A stretch of 64,000 nt of DNA from Ryuthela nishihirai. Its lineage: Eukaryota; Arthropoda; Arachnida; Araneae; Heptathelidae. Positions 54,151 through 64,000 of the stretch are shown here, piece after piece. A program made the position numbers and the translations under genes. The stretch lies in NCBI GenBank assembly GCA_038380435.1, contig JAWZYU010000027.1, forward strand, positions 4,895,156 through 4,959,155. The letters are read 5' to 3'. Below the pieces are notes generated by a model that was not told where the DNA came from, did no database searches, and saw nothing but the letters and a program-made list of their open reading frames with translations. The number at the start of each line of letters is the position of its first letter. Position 1 is the first letter of the stretch.

Positions 54151-55204
54151 AAATATAAAACAATCATTCAATTGCTATATGCCAAAACTGTGAATAATCA
54201 TCATTACATAAATAATCTTTAAAGTTATTTGGTCAATATAATGTCAAATAAAATTAAAAGGTCAAGTAAAAAAAAATTCAACAATGAAACAAAATACTTT
54301 TGTTTTGCTTATATTTTTCCTTTGTATATATTTGGAGTTATACTGAACACAAGGTACCACATATGTTTCTTTTGTCATGACCACAGGGATTATTACACTT
54401 TAATTTTCGTTTTTGGTTCTTCCTTTCAGAGAGCAATTATTAAAGAAGCCACTTTTGTTTTACTCAAAAATGTGGTACCTGTTTTACAAACACAGTGAAA
54501 AAATGTTATGAAAAACAAATCAGATGAATGTACACAATTCATTATTGCTCACATGAGAGCTGATAGTAGACTTGACGGCTGAAATCCAAATCTGTGTCGG
54601 GAAAGTTCAGGAAATGCTTGAAGTGACCTTAACTTGGTGTTTGGAATCCAGTGTGGATTCAAACACCATTTGTGTGGTAAGCAAAATACCCAGTATCCTT
54701 GCTAATTCTGCTTGTAATCTTGCTAATTGTTCAAAGAGAGAGTATACTACTTAATCCCCCCCCCCCCCCCCCGCACACTCTGTTGTCAGAAATGGAACCC
54801 CAGGAATGTAGTTTTCAAACAACTTAGTATCTAGAGGTTTAAACTAGGGCTGGATATGTGGGTGGTGGGTTGGTATGTCCCCTCATTTGAAAATGCTAAT
54901 AGAAGTAATGGAGTCCAAAAATTATTTAACTTGTACATATATCTCACACAATTTTCAAGAATTTTTTTAAAACTCTAAAATGAAAGGGGAAATGTTACAC
55001 TAGAGTGGAAATCCTGACATTTTACTTGCCCTTTTGCATCGCTTGCACTCCCCCCTCCATTCAATAAACCTTATTTCCTTTTTAGAACTGGGCTGGGGCT
55101 AAATTGTAGTATTATAATTAAAAATTGAAATAAAATAATAGAAAACTTTGTAACCAAAATTCCACAATACACTGGAACAGAAAAGGGATAAGATATTTGT
55201 TTCA
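54151..55204. other. AT-rich intron sequence with a poly-C run
   Basis: 16 C at 54757-54772; otherwise no recognised feature. The open frames at 54229-54498 and 54572-54754 show no motif. Confidence 0.45.
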
Positions 55205-55953
55205 ATGAATTTGATTTTCTTAGATTATTTAACAGAATATGAAATTAATGATGTAATTTCTTCTTTGCAAATAAGAAAGGCAACGGGAGCAGATTGTATA
55301 TCTGTAGAGATAATTAAAGAAATAAAAAACAATATTTCAGCTCTTTTATGTCACCTCTATAATTTATCTTTGCAATCTGGATGTTTTCCAACAATTCTTA
55401 AAAATTCAACTGTAGTACCTGTTTACAAAGGTGGCAAACATTTAGATATTAATAATTACAGACCAATAGCTTTATTGTCGGTGTTTTCAAATATATACGA
55501 AAAGCTATTTAAGATTAGACTTAAATTTTCCAGACAGAAATAATTTTTTTCTAAAAATCAGTTTAAGTTTAGGAAAGACACTGGAATAGAGGATACTAAG
55601 TTAAAATTACAACTTCAATCTACAGTGCAATAAATAAAAATTTTAAAAACAGCAGTAATATTTTTGGACATAAAGAAAGCATTTGACTCAGTTTCACATG
55701 ACATATTATTATATAAACTTGAGAGAGCAGGAGTTCTAGGGACAATTTTATTATAGTTTCAGATTTATTTAAAAAATAGAACTCAAATGGTTAAAATGGG
55801 GAATTATTACAGTATGAAAAGAAAATTAAATATGGTATTCCACTAGGGTCTGTATTGGGTCCGATATTATATAATATTTTTTATAAATGATCTTTGTAAC
55901 CTGGAACTAAAAGGGGAATTAATAGCATTTGCTGATGATACTGCTCTAATATA

Positions 55954-57446
55954 CAGGGTGATTCAGAATTCATCATCAATATTTGGTGGGGAGGTAGGTA
56001 ATAAGAAACAAAGGAGATTTCACATAGGAAAGCATGGGCGCATATGCCATGTAGTAGGGCAAAATGACCCCAGTTCAATGATGGAAAGAACACATAAGAA
56101 GGAGTGGTAAGGAAAAAACATTTATTATCTTACATGTAACATTTCTTTGCATTGGTTGTACAGACTTACAAGAGGTGCTCGAACTGCCGACCATGTGCTA
56201 GAATGCATGACTCACAACGGCGTTGCATGGACAACCGGACCCTGTGGAAGATGCCTGGCATTTCCCGGATGTTTGAGGCAGCAACTGATATGCGTGCTAC
56301 AAGATCCATAGCACTATCAACAGGGGTCTCGTACACCATGTTTTTCATAGCACCCCATACAAAGAAATCGATTGGAGATAAATCCGGTGAACGTGGTGGC
56401 CAAGAAACCGGTCCACCGCGGCCAATCCATTGACCACCAAACTGTCTGCGTAGGTAAGCACTCACAGCATTTGCGAAATGTGCAGGAGCGCCGTCATGCT
56501 GGAACCACATTCGCCGGAGACTACCATCAGGAACCTCGTTCAGAAGATCCGGTAACACAGTCTGAAGAAATGTTAGGTACTTGGCACCGTCCAAACGGGA
56601 TGGTAGTAAATACGGGCCCAACAAACAGTCACCGACAATCCCAGTCCACACATTGACAGCAAAACGTTGTTGCGCAGCTCCAGGTCTTGTACCGTGTGGG
56701 TTCTGATGAGCCCACACATGCCAATTGTGTGTGTTGAAGACACCCTCTCGAGTGAACAACGCCTCATCGGTGAAAAGAACATACGTTGGGAAATTGGGAT
56801 CAACGGCTGTTCTCTGCATGAATCACTGACAAAAAATAACACGCTTGGGATGGTCGTCTGCTGCCAATAATTGCACTCTTTGCAGATGAAACGGATGTAA
56901 CCCTTCATCGTGTAATATCCGCCACGCTGTTGCTTGCGAAATTCCAAACTGCCTAGCCATACCTCGTGTGCTAGCACCAGGTTGTTCCTCGATTTCCTGT
57001 AGGACAGCTTCCTCTACTGCTACACTCCGTGCCGATCTGCGCATCCCTCGATCAACATTACTAGCAGCAAACGATCCTGTTTCACGCAGTTGGCGATGAA
57101 TACGTGAAAACATTTGATGCTGTGGCACACGGCGGTTTGGGAAGCGCGCTGCATACAATTGCCTGGCTCGAAGACATCTTTCTCCTGCCACACCGTAAGT
57201 TACATGCATATCTGCACATTCATTCCACGTATACCGGTTCATGTTACTTCTGCAAATTCACCTTGTCGAATGACAACTGACTGCACGCGTCAAACAGCTG
57301 TGCTTCTGTATGAGAGGTGTGTACACACAGCGCCCTCTACACCACCATGCGTTCGTCTGCCCCCATACTTTCCTATGTGAAATCTCTTTCTTTTCTTATT
57401 CCCTTCCTCCCCACTAAATATTGATGATGAATTCTGAATCACCCTG
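55954..57446 (-). mobile_element. DD41D-type transposon, second copy
   Basis: 1493 bp with the same terminal inverted repeats as 19014-20507 and TA flanks (55952-55953, 57447-57448). It is inserted exactly within the FADD-TALIY region of a LINE, whose coding-derived sequence continues on the other side. It is nearly identical to the first copy. Confidence 0.92.
56166..57242 (-). pseudogene. DD41D transposase with one nonsense codon
   Basis: It is the same 358-codon frame as the intact gene at 19218-20294, starting at 57242 on the - strand. Codon 140 is TGA (56820-56822) instead of TGG. About five other residue differences were noted (for example G18V, H53R, N64D, R68M, C265R). All three catalytic Asp and both helix-turn-helices are retained. 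The downstream part would still be open from an internal Met at 56819, but would lack the DNA-binding domain. This is a very recent inactivation. Confidence 0.93.
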
Positions 57447-58250
57447 TATACAGTAACTACTAAAAATATTTTGATTAAAAAAAAATCAAGATTTGTGGAA
57501 TATCAGAAATTGGTTTATGAAAAATAAATTGTTTCTAAATGTAGAAAAAATGAAATATGTATATTTCCGATTGAGACAAAATCAAAGCGATAATTTAAAA
57601 ATGAAATTATTTTATCACTTAAATGCATCGGTAATGGTTGTTTATGCAAGCCACTAGATGGTGTTGAGTGCTATAAATATTTAGGAGTACATATTGATAG
57701 TAAACTAACTTGGAATAAACAAATTGATTCTTTAATAAATAAACTTAATACAATAATACCACAATTATTTTATATCAGAAATTTTATAAATATTACACTT
57801 TTAAAACTAATTTATAATGCATGGGTTAAATCTCATTTAACATATGGATTAATTTCTTGGAGTGGAGTATATCACAACAATATTAAACCATTAATTAGAA
57901 CTCAAAATAGAATAATTAGATGCATTTTAAGGAAAAGAAGGTATGATACTTTTATAGTGAATACACACTTTTATAGTGAATTCCATATATTACCTTTAAG
58001 AAAATTGTACATATACAATATTATTATATACCTTAAAAAGCACTGGATTGAAAGTGATATTAGACATATAAATTATAAAACAAGAATAGCTAAACACGTA
58101 AATCTTATTTTACCTCTTCTTAAAAAAACCACTGTACTTTTCCGGGAAATCTTAAAGATTAAACAAACTTTCACTCTTTTAAAAAGAAGTTGAAAATCTG
58201 GTTTTTTGAATATAATGATACTGAAAAACTTGTTTAAAAAAATGTTAATA

Positions 58251-59052
58251 ATCATTGTTATGGTAGGTATACGTTTTGTGTTTTTAAATTTCTGTCTTTC
58301 ATTATTTTGGAACTAGAATGGAAAATGATATCACATCTATATATTTTGTATTAAATTTGTTGCCTTTTCAAAAATGTTTTACCAAATTGTATAAACCCAC
58401 ATGCGAGTTACTTTAACTCTTTGTGGATGTTTTCAATATTCCTAAAGTTGAATGTATAATTTTAGAAAATATATATTATGCAAAATTCTTTATATGAAAT
58501 GTATATCTTGTCTATTCACTGGGAATAAAAATTGAAGATTTGTCTTAAAGGAAGGATCTTTATTTTAATTAAATGCTCAGTGAAAGTAGCATTAAAGTGT
58601 AAGTTGCAGTAGTAGTGAAAAATGTCTTGCCAATGCCATTATGCTCTACTGGTAAATGATTTCTTGCCAGTATGGTATATTGGTAAGACATTTTTCTGGT
58701 AAGCATTTTCTTGCTTAATTGTGGTGAAATCAGGTTGGTGTACCAACCTACTTTCACCACTGCTCTAAAGGTGCCCTCTGGGGTACGAATAACTCAAGTT
58801 GGGAATTACTGCATTAAACCATGACACAGTTTAAAAATTATAGTTGACTATTAATAAGATGTAAAATCATTATCATTTCAAATGTTATTAGCTATGTAAG
58901 ACCAGCTGATGATTGTGTTTAGTTTTATTTAGTGACTACTACATTATGTATTGTGTTAATTCAGTTTCATTATCTTACCTTTTTTTATTATTGATGTCTG
59001 TAACTGGTTAGATAAATGTAAAATATGTGAAAACGGATTTTTATTTTTTTAG
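58251..59052. other. LINE 3' UTR remnants and last ALG3 intron end
   Basis: 58250-58460 probably continues the LINE 3' UTR. At 58618-58700 AAAAATGTCTTGCCAAT and its inverse ATTGGTAAGACATTTTT form a hairpin-like repeat. 58740-58800 has GGTACG...AGTTGGGAATTACTGC, reminiscent of a decayed hAT-like MITE end. A long T tract precedes the acceptor at 59051. Confidence 0.45.
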
Positions 59053-59209
59053 GCTCTGTGTGCTTGGACTTTTAGAATTGTCATGGAATACTTATCCATC
59101 CACCATATTCAGTAGCATCTTATTGCACAGCTGCCATCTAGTGCTACTTTGTGGACTTTTGTTTCACTCAAGGAAAATTTCAGAAGAAAAATATATTAAA
59201 AGCAGCTAA
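59053..59209 (+). CDS. ALG3: ALG3 terminal exon
   Basis: Acceptor ATTTTTTTAG at 59052. The first base completes the AA carried from 37467 to Lys. The exon reads [20 protein letters not shown] and contains the family signature [10 protein letters not shown], followed by a final hydrophobic segment ([15 protein letters not shown]) and a short charged tail ending KYIKSS, stop at 59207-59209. Together the four exons encode about 185 residues, close to the length of the C-terminal half of animal ALG3. The tail lacks a canonical KKXX ER-retrieval signal. Confidence 0.92.
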
Positions 59210-59854
59210 GCAATATTTGTAAAAATTAGGGTTGCCAACCGTCCATAAACATTATCTTAAATATGTGTCTGTAAATGTTCACAAAAATGCTAAGAATTTT
59301 AAACAATAATTTTTTCTAATTTTTCATAAACTTCAATAATGTATTTTTTCAATCTTCCATAGATATTATTTAATTGTCATTTATAATTTTAATTTGTGCA
59401 TATTACCAGTTATGTAAAACTGAGTCTTAAAACAATAATTATCTATGCTTTCTCTTAATCAGTGTAAAAGTTAAGATATATCTCAGACTAAGTTCTTGTT
59501 AATACATATCAGTTAACTTTCTGAACAGTTCCTTATCCTCTCCTTTAACCTGTCGCAGCTTGCACCCAACAAATTATTTCAAAAAATATGTAAAGATTCC
59601 TATTATATGTTATGATTATTATATGATTCTTATTATATGTTAATTATTAATATGTAAAGATTGTAAGTCTTATTGCTGTAAAACTGTTTCTGAAAAAATT
59701 TTAAATATATTTCAAACATGGTTAAAATGAGGATAATTCTTTGTAAGATATATTAATCACTTTTCAACTGCCAAGAAAAGTAAAAAATTAATAATTTTAG
59801 ATGAATTTTGTGGTTTGTTATTTTATAAACTCAGTGGAGATAGAAAAAGCTTTA
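59210..59854 (+). other. ALG3 3' UTR and downstream AT-rich sequence
   Basis: No canonical AATAAA was seen immediately after the stop codon, so the cleavage site cannot be placed. Short duplicated pieces (TATTATATGTTA) occur at 59600-59650. Confidence 0.4.
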
Positions 59855-60790
59855 TTAAATACCCAAAAAATATTTTGATAATGATAGTGTGGTGAGGTTA
59901 CGCGGTAGCGTCATGAGGTAGGAGTGTGACAGGTCCACGTATTCTGTGATCAGGGAGAGATGTGTCATTTCTGCTCCCCTCATGAACTGTAATACGCTTG
60001 TGGCCATGTTCCTCCAGATACCGGGGACCCCCTCTAGGTGGATGAGACCTTGTAGTATTCTTCTTCTGGTCTCGAACTGGCTTGATGTGGCTTTGTATAG
60101 AGCATCTGCTGTGTCAACAGATGGCGAGAACGCCTTTCCAATGGCAGTCTCCAAGGCTGCTCTGATGGCATGGAACCGGGCTTCAAGGTAGGGGGCCGCG
60201 TTGTTGTCTGTCAGCTGCTTTGTGATCAGTCATGACCCCCGTGTATGTGGCGATGTCGTGGAGGCTGATGTCATTCGCCCATGTGTCCTCTTCGCCAAAC
60301 ACAGACTTGGTGATGTCAATGTTTCCAGAGGGTGGTGCTCCAGTGAGATTTTCCATCCACTGGGTCAGTTGTAGGTTTGAGGAGGCGAAGAACTCTGAGA
60401 TGTCTTCGATCTTGCTGATGCTGTGGGCAGCAATCTTGTACCCATATGCAGCAAGGCTTTTGGAGAGGGGCTCAATCCCATAGGCTTTACCAAACGGTAA
60501 TCCCAGAAGAGAGATGAGGCCTCCGAGCACAACATTTCATTTCTTCTTGCCACTACACATTAGGATACCACAGATGGCCACTGCCTTCATGGATTCATCT
60601 GTGGCATGTAGAAGACATGCAGGGTGGTTGTGTAGACATTTGTTGTCATTTTTCTCTAGGTGGAGGGACTCTTGCTTGGGAGGAGATGGCGCCTTGGTGA
60701 TATTTCTCACCCCCTACGATTACAGATGCTAAGGCAGCTTGATGAGCTGCTGTCCATTTCTTGGCATGCATCTTCTTCTCTTGATTGAGC
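59855..60790 (-). pseudogene. Unidentified protein-coding remnant, clearly GC-richer than its surroundings
   Basis: Two open - strand blocks, 60530-60183 and 60154-59855, are in different frames but join naturally if one base is inserted or lost near 60230. A third, weaker block with a stop (about 60533) extends back to roughly 60790. The predicted product is helix-rich and mostly soluble, with sequences such as SKIEDISEFFASSNLQLTQW and FGEEDTWANDISLHDIATY. There are no zinc fingers, no DDE or RT motifs, and no signal peptide. Base composition and codon choice differ from all neighbours. I do not recognise the family. A host retro-copy, a virus-derived insertion, or a gene of an unfamiliar mobile element are all possible. 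It ends abruptly at RTE sequence (60804). Confidence 0.5.
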
Positions 60791-60803
60791 CCGGAAACTA
60801 ACC

Positions 60804-61010
60804 ACATAGCTGCAGATTGGCAAACAGGATTATGAACAGTGTGCCTAAGGGTATCAGAAAAAGGGGAAGACCTAGGTTGCGATGGACAGACAATGTCAAA
60901 CAGGACCTTGCTAGAATTGGTCTAGAGTGGCGAAATGCTGTAGCTCAAAAGAGAGACGTCTGGAGAGAAAAATTACATTGTCTGGTTGGACCTCCATAGC
61001 CCATGACTGT
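60804..61010 (+). mobile_element. RTE-like LINE 3' fragment
   Basis: It contains the last coding part (ANRIMNSVPKGIRKRGRPRL, WTDNVKQDLARIGLEW) and the 3' end, open but 5'-truncated. It belongs to the same subfamily as copy G (GIRKRGRP, ARIGLEWRNAVA) rather than A, B, D or H (GLRKRGRP, VRIGVQWPDAAD). Confidence 0.88.
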
Positions 61011-62071
61011 ATGTATGTGAGTGTGTTTGTGTATGTGTCTGTCTGTCTCTATGTATGTCTGTGTGTGTGTTTATGTATGTATGTCATGAGGTGGGTGGCT
61101 AGATAGGTATTATCATCATCATCTTAGTGAACATAGTCAGTTGTGAAGATAACGTAACTTCACTAGTATGTTCTCTTATTTAATAGTCACATGCTACTGC
61201 TCACATAACACCATGACGTGATCTATTCAATATTATGAGTTTTCTGCAGTATTATAACAATTTACAAGGCTTCACAGCAGTACAGTGGTATTGTGTTGCC
61301 TCACAGTGACACTGCTGCAGCTGAGGTCAGTGTTCGAATCGTTGGTCGTGGCGTTGCTGTTTGTACTGTGCTATCCTTGTATAGAAGGCCTATATAAGCT
61401 GTCAGTAGTTTCTAGGACTCTGATAAAAAAATTACATTCTCACAAAAAATCCTAAATGTGCATAGGTTTGTATATATAGTGATATTAAACATAAAGTAAC
61501 ACTTCATGCTTTTAAAATAAGGGTATTATACTATATATTTGTAACAAGAGACCATTAACTCTTAAGTGATACCTGGGGCGGGTGTGGCTCAGTCGGTAGG
61601 GTGCCAGGCTCGTAATCTGCAGTTGCCAGGTTCGAGTCCCAGCTGGGTCAAAGTTGAGATTTATCTCCGCAAAATTCCACGCCCCTCCCACGGTCAGTAG
61701 GGGACACCAATGGGCTTGGAAAGGCCGCCGTCCGTCGGATGGGATGTTAACCTGTGGCCCTCTATGCGGGAGGCCATACCCTGTGCACGTTAAAGAACAC
61801 GTTAGATGGCCTTGACGGGAGGCTACCATATGTCTCCCAACAGCTGTTGCAGTGCATCCCCTCCCCCAACCTTCTCTCTCTTTGGGGTCTATGTGACTTG
61901 GCTATTTAGCCCATGGTGTGCAAAAAAAGTGCCGCTCAGAGGTAAAATAACCCAACCCACAACCCAACTTAAGTGATACCATGGAATCAATGCACATATA
62001 TATTGAAAATTTATTTACAAAAAAATTTTTTGTTCTGCTTTACAAAAAAAATTTTTTTGTTCTGCATAAGT
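61010..62071 (+). repeat. Microsatellite and downstream block shared with 52256-52886
   Basis: (TATG)n-like tail (61010-61085), then the same approximately 540-bp block as after copy G, here with a SINE1 at 61574-61967. Just before the next RTE copy, a TTTACAAAAAAAATTTTTTT segment is duplicated locally (62018-62062). Confidence 0.88.
61574..61967 (+). repeat. SINE1 with 13-bp target-site duplication and known empty site
   Basis: 394 bp flanked by CTTAAGTGATACC at 61561-61573 and 61968-61980. The duplicate block at 52810-52825 has the same site without insertion, fixing both ends of SINE1 to the base. Confidence 0.95.
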
Positions 62072-64000
62072 ATCATCATCATCATCCTCAAGCAGCCATG
62101 GGCTACGGAGGTCCAACCAGACCGTGCAATTTAGTTCTCCAAGCAAGTCTATCCTGAGCTACATCTACTGCATCTGGCCACAGCACACCAATTCTAACAA
62201 GGTCTTGTTTGACATTGTCTGCCCACCGCATCCTAGGTCTCCCCTTCTTTCTGAGGCCTTTAGGCACACTGTTCATAACCCTATTCGCCAATCTATAATT
62301 ATTCATACGGGCAACATGGCCAAACAAACGGAGTCTCTCTGCACAATATGCTGCTTAAAGGAGGTTGCAAACTCCTTTGCCTAACCTCATCATTAGTTAG
62401 AAAGTTGAACCACCTAATGCCCAAGATACTGCGTAAGCATCTGGAATCGAAAGCATCTAGTTTCCTGTTATCTTGTTTACAAAGTGTCCAAGTTTCACTA
62501 CCATAACTAACCCTAGAAAGAACCAAACTATTATACAGTCTAATTTTAGTCTTTAGGTGTATATGCCTATTTCTCCACACTCTCCATAGATTCTTAAAAG
62601 TTCCAGCAGCAATCCCTATTCGTCTATTAATCTCATGCTGCACATCACCATTATCTGTTACATAGCTCCCAAGGTAATTAAACTGTGACACCTGCTCAAG
62701 ACTGCAACCATTCAGATTAACTGAATCACAGCCTGCCTGAACAATTTTCATCACTTTAGTTTTCTCTCTGTTTATAACCAAACCTACTCTACTACCAGTG
62801 TCATCAACAGCTCGAATGAAAGAGTTCATCTCATCAACATTATTTGTCAAAAGGGCTAAATCATCAGCATAATCTAAATCAGAAATTTTCGTATCTCCAG
62901 TTCGTTTAAGGCCAAAATCTTTCCCTTGAAGTGAATTTCGCATAACATAATCAATAACCAAGCTAAAGAGAAAAGAAGACAAAATGCACCCTTGTCAAAC
63001 ACCAGAGAAGTAATGCTAAACCAATTGCTACAAGCCTTACCAACTCTCACACACGATTCAGTGTTATTATAGAGAGCTTTCATTATGTTAACTAACTTGT
63101 CTGGTATACCATATGATTTCACAATCAACCACAAATTATGACGATCAACAGAGTCGAAAGCCTTTTTGAAATCAACAAAGCTAGCAACCAAAGGTTTCTG
63201 AAACTCTAAACATTTCTCAAGAATCTGCCTAAGTGAAAATATCTGATCCACACATCCCCTACCACTTCTGAATTCACATTGCTCATCACGCAATTGACTG
63301 TCAACCAGATTCTTAATTCTATTAAGCACAATCATGGAAAGAACTTTACCTGGAACAGAGAGTAGGCTGATACCCCTATAGTTATCACAATAACTGCGAT
63401 CACCTTTTTTGAAAATAGGGATAACATTAGCTCTGGTAAAATCCTTAGGAACCATGCCTTTATCATAAAAGATATTCAGAATTTCAGTCATCCAAGTGGT
63501 AACCGAAACATTCCCAGCTCTAAGCATTTCCGTAGTAATTTCATATACCCTTGGGGGTTTATGAAGTTTAAGTTTAGAAACAGCCAAAATAACTTCAGAT
63601 TGTGTTATAGGGCCAACATTAAAGCCACCAATGCATCTATCATCATTGCAAACAATGGGAGTAGAACTAACATTGTTTAGAAATCACTGAAATGCTCGGC
63701 CCACCTAGCCATGACAGAATCCTCATCTTCTATAACTATATTATAATGGTGGAATTCTAGTGTGAGGACATCAAGAGAAAAAGCTCTGTGCAGAGTCCTC
63801 ACATTCCAACTACCTATGGAGAGAAAATGGTTAGTGGGATGTTTAAGGAAACTGTTTATTGAGAGAGGGAATGGCGACAATATGAAACAGCCCCCTAATC
63901 GCAGACATGGGGCAAAGACCCGTTTCCCCACCACTAAAGGCTGAAGCCATCTACACTGGAAAACTTCCTCGAATGTAGAATTTGACGATGCCAATAGAAG
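62072..64000 (-). mobile_element. RTE-like LINE, copy H, with endonuclease deletion; runs off the window
   Basis: Tail (ATG)n at 62072-62088. On the - strand it goes through the C-terminal domain, RT and the RT start (63720), then jumps at about 63737 straight to the beginning of the endonuclease and the leader (63740-64000). About 1.1 kb, the bulk of the endonuclease, is missing. Over the rest it is close to copy B. Confidence 0.9.
62103..63994 (-). pseudogene. Reverse transcriptase of RTE-like copy H
   Basis: 63587-62874: KLKLHKPPRVYEITTEML, NVIPIFKKGDRSYCDNYRG, CEFRSGRGCVDQ, VDFKKAFDSVDRHNLW. 62982-62299: LDYADDLALLTNNVDEMNSF, GSETWTLCKQDNRKLDAF, GIRWFNF. 62327-62103: KGRPRMRWADNVKQDLVRIG. 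A single shift near 62990 (SGVRQGC broken) separates the first two, and another near 62330 separates the last. 63994-63677 encodes the leader-adjacent part fused to VIEDEDSVMARWAEHFSDF. It is the best preserved RT in the window but cannot nick DNA. Confidence 0.87.

Larger units (their letters stand above)
55205..58200 (+). pseudogene. CR1/Jockey-group LINE reverse transcriptase, split by DD41D element
   Basis: Before the insertion: ATGADCISVEIIKE, STVVPVYKGG, INNYRPIALLSVFSNIYEKL (55400-55510), FLDIKKAFDSVSHDILL (55660) and IAFADDTALIY (55925-55952, FADD active site). After it (57449 on): YFRLRQNQ, LGVHIDSKLTWNKQID (57680), SHLTYGLISWSGVYHNNIK (57830), RTQNRIIRCILRKRR. Stops at 55541, 55633 and 55755 and several shifts make it dead. 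It is unrelated to the RTE-like and Jockey/I families elsewhere in the window. Exact clade is uncertain. Confidence 0.8.

Overview
The window looks like nuclear DNA of an animal, most likely an arthropod. It is AT-rich and intron-dominated, with one split host gene and a dense layering of LINEs, SINEs and Tc1/mariner-type transposons. A chelicerate is plausible from the style of the Jockey/I-type LINE, but that is a weak inference. No bacterial operon, CRISPR array, rRNA or functional tRNA gene was seen.

Host gene. The last four coding exons of ALG3 lie on the + strand at 6060-6262, 12933-12994, 37332-37467 and 59053-59209. ALG3 is the ER mannosyltransferase that adds the first lumenal, alpha-1,3-linked mannose to Man5GlcNAc2-PP-dolichol. 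Splice phases agree across all three introns, which are about 6.7, 24.3 and 21.6 kb. Almost everything else up to 59 kb is intron filled with mobile DNA. Upstream ALG3 exons were not found in 1-6059.

Mobile DNA. An RTE-like LINE (AP endonuclease plus reverse transcriptase, (ATG)n tail) has about ten copies or fragments: 6760-7235, 7244-10777, 17348-22216, 22964-25570, 25829-26694, 29812-30890, 43362-43911, 43912-48540 (interrupted), 48541-52250, 60804-61010 and 62072-64000. A Jockey/I-type LINE (44121-47644) sits inside one RTE copy and itself contains a SINE, all with target-site duplications. A second LINE type (55205-58200) is split by a DNA transposon. Two nearly identical 1.49-kb Tc1/mariner-type elements with DD41D spacing occur at 19014-20507 (intact 358-aa transposase) and 55954-57446 (one nonsense codon). 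Older relatives lie at 26695-27217 and 39590-40735. Further DNA transposons are a Tc1-like element (37708-38976), mariner pieces (32330-32850, 36525-36880), two TTAA-flanked MITEs, two hAT-like MITEs and a long-TIR element at 61-806.

SINEs. At least five tRNA-derived families recur, here called SINE1 to SINE5 for convenience. SINE2 ends in the same 11 nt as the RTE-like LINE, which suggests that this LINE mobilises it.

Distal end. Downstream of ALG3, 59855-60790 holds a broken, comparatively GC-rich protein-coding remnant on the - strand that I cannot assign. It is followed by an RTE 3' end with about 0.8 kb of downstream sequence that is also found after the RTE copy at 48.5-52.2 kb.
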